49,097 nt of DNA from a bacterium (GTDB taxonomy: Bacteria > UBP15 > UBA6099 > JAJRTR01): contig JAJRTR010000103.1 of NCBI GenBank assembly GCA_024278215.1, positions 1 through 49,097 on the forward strand. The letters are read 5' to 3'. The position numbers were made by a program, and so were the translations under genes. This document shows positions 27,019 to 34,863 of the stretch, piece by piece (position 1 is the stretch's first letter; each line of letters starts with the position of its first letter). The notes under the pieces were generated by a model that saw nothing but the letters and a program-made list of their open reading frames with translations, was not told where the DNA came from and did not search any database.

Positions 27019-27942
27019 ATGCCGGTTGTCACTATGAAACAATTACTTGAAGCAGGTGTGCATTTCGGACACCAGACGCGCAGATGGAATCCTAAGATGA
27101 AGCCGTTCATTTTCCAGGAAAGAAACGGCATCTATATTCTTGATCTCCAGCAGACGCTGAAACGGATCGAAGAATCGTATCATTTCCTTAAAGACGTGAC
27201 CGCAAAGGGTGGAAAGGTCCTGTTTGTGGGCACAAAAAAGCAGGCATGTGACGCTATCGAGGAAGAGGCCGGAAGGGCCGGTATGCTCTATATCAACCAA
27301 CGCTGGCTGGGCGGTCTGATGACAAACTTCAAGACGATACATGTGCGGATCAAGAAGCTCAGGGAACTTGAAGCGATGGAGGAAAACGGCGACCTGGAAA
27401 ACATGCCGAAAAAGGAAGCCAAAGTCTACCGCACTCAACTCAACAAGCTGCGGAAGTATCTCGGCGGTGTACGCGACATGGACGAACTTCCACAGGCGCT
27501 TTTTATTGTGGACCTTAAAAAGGAATACATCGCATTTCTCGAAGCCAGGAAACTGAATATTCCTGTCGTGGCGCTCGTCGACACAAACTGCGACCCGACA
27601 GGCGTCGATTACCCGATCCCCGGCAACGACGACGCGATCCGTGCGGTGAGACTGCTCTCCAAGGCTATGGCTACCGCGTGTGAACAAGGTGTAAAGTCGA
27701 GAGAGATGCAGGAATCGGACTTCCAGGCCGAGGAAGGCGCGGAAGCGGCTGCCGAGGCCAAAGACGAGGCCGCCCCGGCTGAGGCGCAGGCAGCGCCGGT
27801 TGCCGAGGCCGAACCGGAACCCAAACCCGAGCCCGCCCCCGAAGTCGACCTGAAGGAAAAGGAAGTTTTCGAAGCCCCGGCGCAGGAAACAGAACCTGAA
27901 GCGCCGACCGGAGAAGCTGCACCTGAAAACCCGGTGCAGTAG
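27019..27942 (+). CDS. rpsB: 30S ribosomal protein S2 with acidic tail
   Basis: S2 binds the 30S subunit between head and body. The conserved core covers about residues 1-235: [22 protein letters not shown] at the start, [20 protein letters not shown], and [22 protein letters not shown]. At 307 aa it is about 65 residues longer than E. coli S2. The extra C-terminal part is Ala/Glu/Pro-rich, with repeated EPEP and EAA motifs, and probably disordered. A strong AGGAGG site precedes the ATG. It opens the rpsB-tsf-pyrH-frr cluster. Confidence 0.97.
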   Translation: MPVVTMKQLLEAGVHFGHQTRRWNPKMKPFIFQERNGIYILDLQQTLKRIEESYHFLKDVTAKGGKVLFVGTKKQACDAIEEEAGRAGMLYINQRWLGGLMTNFKTIHVRIKKLRELEAMEENGDLENMPKKEAKVYRTQLNKLRKYLGGVRDMDELPQALFIVDLKKEYIAFLEARKLNIPVVALVDTNCDPTGVDYPIPGNDDAIRAVRLLSKAMATACEQGVKSREMQESDFQAEEGAEAAAEAKDEAAPAEAQAAPVAEAEPEPKPEPAPEVDLKEKEVFEAPAQETEPEAPTGEAAPENPVQ

Positions 27943-27990
27943 ACCGCGATCAAGTCATATATATTCGATATTATGGAGGAAAGCAATAAA

Positions 27991-28584
27991 ATGAAAATCA
28001 CTTCGAAGATGGTAAAAGACCTCAGGGACAAAACCGGACTGGGCATGATGGATTGCAAGAAGGCGCTGGTGGAGTGCGAAGGCGACACGGAGAAGGCAGT
28101 CGAAGTGCTGCGCAAGAAAGGTCTCAAGGTCGCCGAGAAACGAGCGGGCCGTGAGGCGCGACAGGGCATCGTCGAGGCATACATCCACACGGGCGGCAAG
28201 ATCGGTGTGCTTGTCGAATTGAATTGTGAAACAGACTTTGTGGCACGTACCGACGAGTTCAAGGGGCTCGCCCGCGACCTGGCAATGCAGGTAGCGGCGG
28301 CAGACCCGAAATGGCTTGCCCCGGAAGATGTGCCGGAAGATGTGCTCGAGAAGGAAAAGGCGATTTATGCCGAAGCTGCCGCGGGCGAAGGCAAACCGGA
28401 AAAGATAATTCCCAAGATTGTCGAGGGCAAGCTGCGTCGCTTCTTCGAGGACGTCTGCCTGCTCGAGCAGAGTTTTATCAAGGATTCCGATAAGAAGGTT
28501 AAAGAATTGATCACCGAGCAGGTGGCGAAAATCGGCGAGAACATTAAGGTCGGTCGCTTCACACGGATAGTGCTTGGGGAATAA
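27991..28584 (+). CDS. tsf: Elongation factor Ts
   Basis: The nucleotide-exchange factor for EF-Tu. The N-terminal VKDLRDKTGLGMMDCKKAL segment and the TDFVARTDEFKGL core are diagnostic. The 197 aa make it a short-type EF-Ts (similar in length to Thermus and plastid-type proteins) that lacks part of the longer E. coli C-terminal region. An in-frame ATG at 27973 lies inside the ribosome-binding site (GGAGGA), so the start is ATG 27991. It lies 48 bp after rpsB. Confidence 0.95.
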   Translation: MKITSKMVKDLRDKTGLGMMDCKKALVECEGDTEKAVEVLRKKGLKVAEKRAGREARQGIVEAYIHTGGKIGVLVELNCETDFVARTDEFKGLARDLAMQVAAADPKWLAPEDVPEDVLEKEKAIYAEAAAGEGKPEKIIPKIVEGKLRRFFEDVCLLEQSFIKDSDKKVKELITEQVAKIGENIKVGRFTRIVLGE

Positions 28585-28761
28585 GACAATTATTTTCGAC
28601 GGTTTTTACTCGTAAACATTAGTTTTTCATATATAATAATCTATCTGAGAACGGCTCACAGGTGCCGCAGGCACCCTGTGGCGTGTCCGCCGGGCGGCGT
28701 GTTTGCCGTTTGGCGCATCTGCGCGCAACATGAGTTGATAAAGACGACCAGGAGAAAATAT

Positions 28762-29493
28762 ATGACAGAAACGCGAAAACCGGTCTTCAGGAGAATCCTT
28801 CTGAAGGTCAGCGGCGAAGGACTCGCAGGCAAACAGGGCTTCGGCCTCGATGCCGCGACGATGGACTTCTACGCGGAGGAGATTCTCGCCGTGCGAAAGC
28901 TGGGTGTCGAGGTGGCGGTTGTTGTCGGCGGCGGGAACTTCTTCAGGGGCGACTCGGAGGCCGCTCGCGGCATCGAGAGGTCTACTGCCGACCACATGGG
29001 GATGCTGGCCACGGTCATAAATTCACTGGCGCTCCAGAGTGTGCTCGAAAACCACGGCATGGACACCCGCGTGATGTCGGCTATCGAGATGAAGGCTGTT
29101 TGCGAATCCTATATACGCCGGCGCGCTGTGCGCCACATGGAAAAAGGAAGGGTCGTCATCTTCGGCGGTGGCACCGGGAATCCTTATTTCTCCACCGATA
29201 CCGCCGCCGCGCTGCGTGGTTTCGAGATAGGCGCGGACATCATCATGAAAGCGACAAAGGTGGACGGCGTCTACAACAAAGACCCGAAGAAGCACCCGGA
29301 TGCCGAGATGTATGACACCATTACATATATGGATGTCGTCGACCAGCGCCTGAAGGCCATGGACACTACAGCCACGACGATGTGCATGGAAAATAATATG
29401 CCGATCATCGTTTTTAACTTCCTCGAGGAAGGTAATCTCAAGAGAGTCGTGCTCGGCGAAAAAGTGGGGACAACTGTTAAGGAGGACCAATAA
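28762..29493 (+). CDS. pyrH: UMP kinase
   Basis: The bacterial-type UMP kinase, an amino-acid-kinase-fold enzyme converting UMP to UDP. Family motifs are ILLKVSGEGLAG at the start, VVGGGNFFRG for nucleotide binding, GRVVIFGGGTGNPYFSTDTAAALR, and KVDGVYNKDPK. The start is at ATG 28762 with AGGAG 8 bp upstream; an in-frame extension to 28678 has no support. The length of 243 aa is normal. The gene is 177 bp downstream of tsf and directly abuts frr. Confidence 0.96.
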   Translation: MTETRKPVFRRILLKVSGEGLAGKQGFGLDAATMDFYAEEILAVRKLGVEVAVVVGGGNFFRGDSEAARGIERSTADHMGMLATVINSLALQSVLENHGMDTRVMSAIEMKAVCESYIRRRAVRHMEKGRVVIFGGGTGNPYFSTDTAAALRGFEIGADIIMKATKVDGVYNKDPKKHPDAEMYDTITYMDVVDQRLKAMDTTATTMCMENNMPIIVFNFLEEGNLKRVVLGEKVGTTVKEDQ

Positions 29494-29494
29494 T

Positions 29495-30052
29495 ATGCTC
29501 GACGATCTATATGCCGATGTGAAAGACAGGATGAACAAAACTATCGAAGTGACAAAACGCGAATTTAACAGCATACGCACAGGCAGGGCCACACCGGCGC
29601 TGCTCGACGGCATCAATGTGGAAATATACGGATCGAACATGAAGATCAACCAGCTTGCCACTATTGCCATACCGCAACCACGCACGATCATGATCACTCC
29701 ATTCGATAAGAATAATCTGTCTCCCATCGAACGCGCCGTCTCCACTTCCGAACTTAACATCACTCCGCGCAACGACGGCAACCGCGTCATCATCGAAATA
29801 CCCGCACTCACGGAAGAACGCCGCGAAGAACTCGCGAAACAGGTGCGGAAAAAAGCCGAGGAGAAGAAAATCGCCATCCGGAATGTGCGCCGCGACGGCA
29901 ACGACGAATGCAAAATGTACGAAGAAGAAAAAGAGATCAGCGAAGACGATTGCAAACGCGGCAAGGATAAGATACAGGAGATCACCAACGAATACATTAA
30001 GAAAATCGACGAACTTGTCGAAGCGAAAGTTAACGAGATAATGGAGTTTTGA
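29495..30052 (+). CDS. frr: Ribosome recycling factor
   Basis: It releases ribosomes from mRNA after termination together with EF-G. The 185 aa are exactly the usual length. Motifs are the N-terminal FNSIRTGRATPALLDGI, the LATIAIPQPRTIMITPF strand, and the helical KKIDELVEAKVNEIMEF end. The start is one base after the pyrH stop with GGAGG 9 bp upstream, so translational coupling is likely. Confidence 0.97.
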   Translation: MLDDLYADVKDRMNKTIEVTKREFNSIRTGRATPALLDGINVEIYGSNMKINQLATIAIPQPRTIMITPFDKNNLSPIERAVSTSELNITPRNDGNRVIIEIPALTEERREELAKQVRKKAEEKKIAIRNVRRDGNDECKMYEEEKEISEDDCKRGKDKIQEITNEYIKKIDELVEAKVNEIMEF

Positions 30053-30053
30053 T

Positions 30054-30314
30054 GTGATACCCGAAGTGACGGGGATGCCCCTTGAAAAAGCGCGGAGGAC
30101 ACTCGAACAGGCAGGTGTCGCGGTGGCTGTTTTGAAGCCCGCCGCGCCCCCGGAAGGCACCGGCAGGCCGCCGGCGGGCAATGTGGAACTCTCTTTGTTT
30201 GTTGCTTCTCAAACAGAGAATGAAAGCAGGGCCGTCACACTCCGCGTCGTTTCCGTGCCGTCTGTGGACACCGACGCCGCTCCCGGCGCTCCCGCCGCGG
30301 CGCACAGGGAATAA
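30054..30314 (+). CDS. Small PASTA-like protein
   Basis: An 86-aa protein whose N-terminal half reads as one PASTA repeat: (V/M)IPEVTGMPLEKARRTLEQAG, followed by strand-like VAVAVLKP and a proline-rich loop, matching the VPDVxGxxxxxAxxxLxxxG pattern. PASTA domains usually bind peptidoglycan in kinases and penicillin-binding proteins and are rarely free-standing. Here there is no signal peptide or membrane segment. It starts with GTG one base after the frr stop, with the end of frr serving as ribosome-binding site, so it is coupled to frr. Expression is plausible; function is unknown. Confidence 0.62.
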   Translation: MIPEVTGMPLEKARRTLEQAGVAVAVLKPAAPPEGTGRPPAGNVELSLFVASQTENESRAVTLRVVSVPSVDTDAAPGAPAAAHRE

Positions 30315-30355
30315 TCAAACTTCACGGATGAATTGATAGATCAGCGGAAACTATT

Positions 30356-31147
30356 ATGACTGAAGACAAAAACAGGAAACAGGGCAGTTCATACCACAAT
30401 GATGCTTATGACACTTACTGGCGCATTTTACACAAGCTCGCGCCCACGCTGAAAAAACTGCACAGCATCAAGACAATAAACGCTTACAACCTCCCGTATA
30501 ACGGAACCGGCGGAGTGATAATCGCCGCTGTGCATAACGGCGCTGTCGATGCCGCGCTCATCTCGGTGTCCGCGGCAGACCGGATGCGGGCAGTGCGCTG
30601 GGTGGCCGACGAGGGGATATGCAACACGCCCGTTATCGGCCAGGTTATCCGTGATGCAGGCTGCATTCCCATCGCTTCGCACAAGGGCAAAAGCACAGAC
30701 CCAGAGCAGGTGCGTGAAGCCCTGTCGGCAGCGACTACGCTCCTTCGCGAAGGCGGCACGCTCGGCCTGTTCCCCGAGGGGACGATCCATCCATTCTATA
30801 AAAACAGGCGCACTCTTCCGTTCAAGACAGGCGTGATCCGTATCGCTGTCGAGGCCGGAGTGCCGATCGTGCCCGCCTGGGCGCGCGGCGCAGGTGCCAT
30901 ATTCCCGTGGCTGTCTCCGATGTCGGTCAAGAACCTCAGCATGTATCTCGCGCTTCCGCTCTGGACTCCCGTGAAGATCAGGGTGCATTTCGGGGAACCG
31001 TTCCATGTTGATAAAAGCCTGACGCTCGAATCGCCGTACGAGGATATAAAAGCGGAATGTGTGCGGCTTCAGGATGCCGTTGACGAGCTGATACGCGAAA
31101 GCCGCGCGCGCGGCGCGAAACACGACGATTCGCTCGATTATTTCTGA
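30356..31147 (+). CDS. 1-acyl-glycerol-3-phosphate acyltransferase (PlsC-like)
   Basis: A 263-aa lysophospholipid acyltransferase. The catalytic HxxxxD is HNGAVD (His60-Asp65), and the phosphate-binding FPEGT occupies residues 139-143, followed by PFKTGVIRIAVEAGVPIVPAW. The most likely reaction is acylation of lysophosphatidate to phosphatidate in phospholipid synthesis. The protein has no strong membrane segment but should associate with the inner membrane. Its place next to frr, where many genomes have uppS, cdsA and dxr, is uncommon; CdsA uses phosphatidate, so the link to lipid synthesis may be more than chance. Confidence 0.88.
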   Translation: MTEDKNRKQGSSYHNDAYDTYWRILHKLAPTLKKLHSIKTINAYNLPYNGTGGVIIAAVHNGAVDAALISVSAADRMRAVRWVADEGICNTPVIGQVIRDAGCIPIASHKGKSTDPEQVREALSAATTLLREGGTLGLFPEGTIHPFYKNRRTLPFKTGVIRIAVEAGVPIVPAWARGAGAIFPWLSPMSVKNLSMYLALPLWTPVKIRVHFGEPFHVDKSLTLESPYEDIKAECVRLQDAVDELIRESRARGAKHDDSLDYF

Positions 31148-31373
31148 GGTCTGTCGGATGCGACTGCGATTCCACGCACCGGCGTTATTGCTCCATAACG
31201 CAACTTATCGAGAATAATGAATTTGTGGAAACTGAACCGGTGTAAGAATTCGAGCCGTACTTCAAACAGCCGACCGATTTGAAATCTGAGATTTAAACTG
31301 TAAGATACTTTTATGGGGCGCTTCGTAATGCTTTTGCGAATAATGGCGCGAAACGGGTTTTGAATTGTCATAA
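31148..31373. other. Intergenic, no gene seen
   Basis: This is the left part of the 535-bp gap between the acyltransferase gene and rseP. No recognisable gene or regulatory motif is present; the repeat copy at 31374-31549 fills most of the remainder. Confidence 0.4.
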
Positions 31374-31549
31374 CCCGCATATTTCACCAATGCGGGCCAG
31401 TAATCGGGAGAATGCCTTGTAATACAAGATGTGGCAAGTGCGTGGTGAGGGAACATACTGTTAGTATGTGACCGATCCCGAATCGCCGCCGCAACGCAGT
31501 AGAATAGGCGTTATCCCGATTTTCCGGATTTCTTGGTGAGAAATCCGGG
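31374..31549 (+). repeat. Family 2 repeat, copy 1
   Basis: It starts with the hairpin CCCGCAT-ATTTCACCA-ATGCGGG and ends with CGGATTTCT...AGAAATCCG, both ends being palindromic. Internal conserved blocks are GATCCCGAATCGCCGCCGC and AACGCAGTAGAAT. The centre has a 7-bp hairpin, ACATACT-GTT-AGTATGT, at 31453-31469, which the other two full copies replace with a G+C-rich one. Confidence 0.8.
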
Positions 31550-31682
31550 ATAACAGTAAACTGCCCGGCCCGGTGTAATCCGCCGAAAGAAGCGGCAACG
31601 GGTATTTCAACGGAAAGAAAAACAACTGTTCGCAGGATGGTGTCTCCGAAACTGATGCCGGAACAGAAAACAGGGTTATCAG

Positions 31683-33263
31683 ATGATACTGGGTTATGTA
31701 AGGATAGGACTCGAAGTACTTATAGCATTTGGGATCGTGATATTTTTCCATGAATTCGGCCATTTTCTACTTGCGAAGCTCAACGGGGTGGCGGTCCCTG
31801 AATTTGCCATCGGCATGGGGCCGGAAATAGCAGGCTATGATTACAAAGGCACACGCTACAAACTCTGCCTGTTCCCGATCGGCGGCTATTGCCGGATGGT
31901 CGGCGAAGAGGAAGACGAAGAACTCGAATCAACGGTGCCGAGGGAACATAATTTCAGGTATAAAAGACCAATACAGAAGATATCGATTGTGTTTGCCGGG
32001 CCGTTTCTGAACTTTATACTCGCGATCCTTCTTTTCGCTATGATACTGATGATCTGGGGCGCCGCACAGACACCGTCGCTGGAAGATGTGCCGCTCAAGG
32101 TAACTGTCAGTTCGGTCAGCGACGGCTATCCCGCGAAAGCCGGCGGCATGCAGGGCGGCGACATAATCGTGGCGGTCAATGGCGAGACTCCCGCCGACAC
32201 TCAAAACGTCATAGACACAATAAAAGAAAATCCGGGCAAGGCCGTGCAGTTCACTATCCTGCGCGACGGCACGGAGAAAACGCTCGAAATCACTCCGCAG
32301 AAAACTGATAACACCGGCTACGGGCTGATCGGGGCCTATCTTTCAGACTCCATCAACTACCTTTTCGACACTGTGACACTCGCGTTTCTGGACCCCCGCA
32401 GAGAAGGCGCGAGAGCAGGCCTGAAAATGGATGATACCATTATCAGCGTCAACGGACAGGCCGCAACGGGGGTAGCTCAGGTCGGGCGTATTATCTGCGC
32501 CAACCCCGACCGCGAGATACCGATTGTCGTGAAGCGCGGCGGTGTGCAAAAGACGATACACGTGACACCGAAAATGAATAGTGTGACAAATTGCGGCGAA
32601 GTCGGCGCAATGTTCTCACCGCCCTCACCCCGCCTTGTCGAGGAAGTCGCCGCGGGTTCGCCTGCCGCGAAAGCCGGCCTCACAGCAGGCGACATCATAC
32701 TCGATTTCGACAACGACAACTTCTCCGGGCAGGACTATCTGCTTCCTTCCACGACAATATCGCTCAGTGTTTTCAGAAAAAACAAAGGCAAACTCGACCT
32801 GACCGTAACAGGCGCGAAAGGTGCGCCGCTGGGCGTGCGGCTCCAGCCGCTGCACAAGCGTCTCGGCCTCTTCGCGGCGCTGGCCGAAGGCACGCGAAAA
32901 AGCTGGCAGACTGTCGAACTTATAGGCATATCGCTGTACAAGATGGCGCGCCGCGAAGTGTCTGCAAACGATGTCGCCGGCCCTGTAGGCATCATCCAGA
33001 TCGCATCCTCCTTCGCACGCTCCGGCCTGCGCGAGCTGATAGGCTTCTTCGCCACAATCAGCGTCTGCCTCGGCATGATGAACCTGCTGCCCTTCCCCGC
33101 GCTCGACGGCTCAAGAATCGTGTTCCATATCTGGGAAGCCATCATCAGGCGACCGCTCGACCCCCACCGCGAAAACATGATTCATTACGTGGGATTCTGC
33201 ATTCTGATCGCACTGATCCTTTTCATCACATACCGCGACCTGCGCATGTTGTTCGGCATCTGA
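31683..33263 (+). CDS. rseP: RseP-type site-2 protease
   Basis: A zinc membrane metalloprotease that cleaves transmembrane segments, such as an anti-sigma factor. The active-site motif HEFGH (residues 23-27) sits in the first membrane segment, with the LDG motif (PFPALDGSRIVF) near residue 473. Three PDZ-like regions lie between (near DGYPAKAGGMQGGDIIVAVNG, REGARAGLKMDDTIISVNG and AGSPAAKAGLTAGDIILDF). E. coli RseP has two, which explains the length of 526 aa. In many bacteria rseP follows dxr; here dxr is missing and family 2 copy 1 precedes the gene. Confidence 0.92.
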   Translation: MILGYVRIGLEVLIAFGIVIFFHEFGHFLLAKLNGVAVPEFAIGMGPEIAGYDYKGTRYKLCLFPIGGYCRMVGEEEDEELESTVPREHNFRYKRPIQKISIVFAGPFLNFILAILLFAMILMIWGAAQTPSLEDVPLKVTVSSVSDGYPAKAGGMQGGDIIVAVNGETPADTQNVIDTIKENPGKAVQFTILRDGTEKTLEITPQKTDNTGYGLIGAYLSDSINYLFDTVTLAFLDPRREGARAGLKMDDTIISVNGQAATGVAQVGRIICANPDREIPIVVKRGGVQKTIHVTPKMNSVTNCGEVGAMFSPPSPRLVEEVAAGSPAAKAGLTAGDIILDFDNDNFSGQDYLLPSTTISLSVFRKNKGKLDLTVTGAKGAPLGVRLQPLHKRLGLFAALAEGTRKSWQTVELIGISLYKMARREVSANDVAGPVGIIQIASSFARSGLRELIGFFATISVCLGMMNLLPFPALDGSRIVFHIWEAIIRRPLDPHRENMIHYVGFCILIALILFITYRDLRMLFGI

Positions 33264-33285
33264 ATCGTTACTGAAGTGTGGAAAT

Positions 33286-34863
33286 ATGGAAACACGAAGT
33301 GAAAAGATAGTAGTTCTCGGATTCGACGGTGCCGATTATTTCCTGATGAAACAACTTATGGAAGCCGGTGCGCTGCCCAACTTCTCGCGGCTCGCGGCAA
33401 AAGGGGTTTTCGCACCTCTGCGCTCCACCATTCCTCATCACTCCGGTCCTGCGTGGACGACATTCGCCACAGGTGCTCATCCCGGCACAACAGGTATTTT
33501 CAGTTTCTTCCTCCCGCCGGAATCCTATTCCCAGAAACCGGCGTTTTCCACGGATATAAAAGTACCCTCCTTCTGGGACATCGCGAGTCTGGCCGGTGTG
33601 AGATGCGGGGTTCTGGGGGTGCCGCTTACACATCCGCCGCAACCTGTCAACGGCATCATGGTTTCAGGCTATCCGGCAAGGGACGAAAGCGAAGCATACC
33701 CCGAAAATGCACATAAAAAAATATACGACGAGACACCGGCGGAAGCGCCCATGACAAAAACCGTATTCGACGCGGCCGAGTGGATACGGTTTCTCTATAT
33801 GAAAGACATACGGCGGGCTAGGCTGATACCCAGGCTCATGAAGGAATTCGATTTGCAGATACTCACCGCCGTATTCGAGATGACCGACCAGGTACAACAC
33901 TACTACTGGCACGATTTCGACCTGCAACACCCGAACCACGACCCAGACACACCGCACGAGATTCAGGAATTCATACCGAGAACCTATATGACGGCCGATG
34001 CGCTCACCGGCAGGATTATGGACGAAGTCGGCGAAGACGCCAATTACTTCATCGTTTCGGACCACGGTTTCGGCCCCATGGATAAGGTGTACAACATCCT
34101 GTTCGCGTTCCAGAATATCGGCCTCTTGAAAGTTAAAGACCCCACGGCACTTAACGAAGCGCTCTCGAAAGGCTCCAACGACATGAACGACCTGCTCGAC
34201 ATCGAGCACAGCTTTGTTTATTTCACTCACATGGGCCTCACATTCGCAACCGGCATCAATTTGAATCTCGCGGGCCGTGAACCCCGCGGGATCGTACCGC
34301 CGGGCGACGGCGAAAAGCTGCTGACAAACATTAAAACACTTCTGGAAGCGGAGATCGACCCCGAAACCGGCGCGCATGTTTTTACTCAAGTCTCACATAA
34401 AGAAGAAATATACAGCGGCCCGTGCCTCGACAACGCGCCGGACCTGCTTGCCCTCAGCAACTATAAAATAGTCACAACCCCCACTTGCAATGCAAAATTC
34501 AACAGCATCAAAGTACCCGCTTTCGGCGAATCCAGGAACCATTTGAACTGGACCGGTACACACCGTGTCAACGGAGTCTTCATCGCCGCCGGCCCCTCGA
34601 TCGGTAAATGCAACAATGAGATCAAGCCTTCCATCGCCGATGTCGCACCTACCATACTGAAAATCGCCGGTATAAAAAAACCGGATTACATGGACGGCTC
34701 TATTATCCACATTCTGAAAAATTCCGTGATCAACTATCCTGCCGTATATGTAGCACCCGGTAAATATGTCGAAGATGCAGACTCCTGTCACCCCGCCCCA
34801 CCACTCACTGAAGAAGACAAACAAAATGCAATCGACAGACTCAGGGGCATGGGTTATATCTGA
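33286..34863 (+). CDS. Alkaline-phosphatase-superfamily hydrolase
   Basis: A 525-aa metal-dependent phosphodiesterase/nucleotide-pyrophosphatase-like protein. Metal and nucleophile positions are visible: GFDGAD (Asp14), nucleophile Thr58 in AWTTFATG, Asp259-His260 in SDHGFG, the FEMTDQVQHYYWHDFD segment, and a late THRVNG histidine. There is no signal peptide, so it is probably cytoplasmic. It lies 22 bp after rseP on the same strand, probably co-transcribed. The substrate is not evident. Confidence 0.87.
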   Translation: METRSEKIVVLGFDGADYFLMKQLMEAGALPNFSRLAAKGVFAPLRSTIPHHSGPAWTTFATGAHPGTTGIFSFFLPPESYSQKPAFSTDIKVPSFWDIASLAGVRCGVLGVPLTHPPQPVNGIMVSGYPARDESEAYPENAHKKIYDETPAEAPMTKTVFDAAEWIRFLYMKDIRRARLIPRLMKEFDLQILTAVFEMTDQVQHYYWHDFDLQHPNHDPDTPHEIQEFIPRTYMTADALTGRIMDEVGEDANYFIVSDHGFGPMDKVYNILFAFQNIGLLKVKDPTALNEALSKGSNDMNDLLDIEHSFVYFTHMGLTFATGINLNLAGREPRGIVPPGDGEKLLTNIKTLLEAEIDPETGAHVFTQVSHKEEIYSGPCLDNAPDLLALSNYKIVTTPTCNAKFNSIKVPAFGESRNHLNWTGTHRVNGVFIAAGPSIGKCNNEIKPSIADVAPTILKIAGIKKPDYMDGSIIHILKNSVINYPAVYVAPGKYVEDADSCHPAPPLTEEDKQNAIDRLRGMGYI

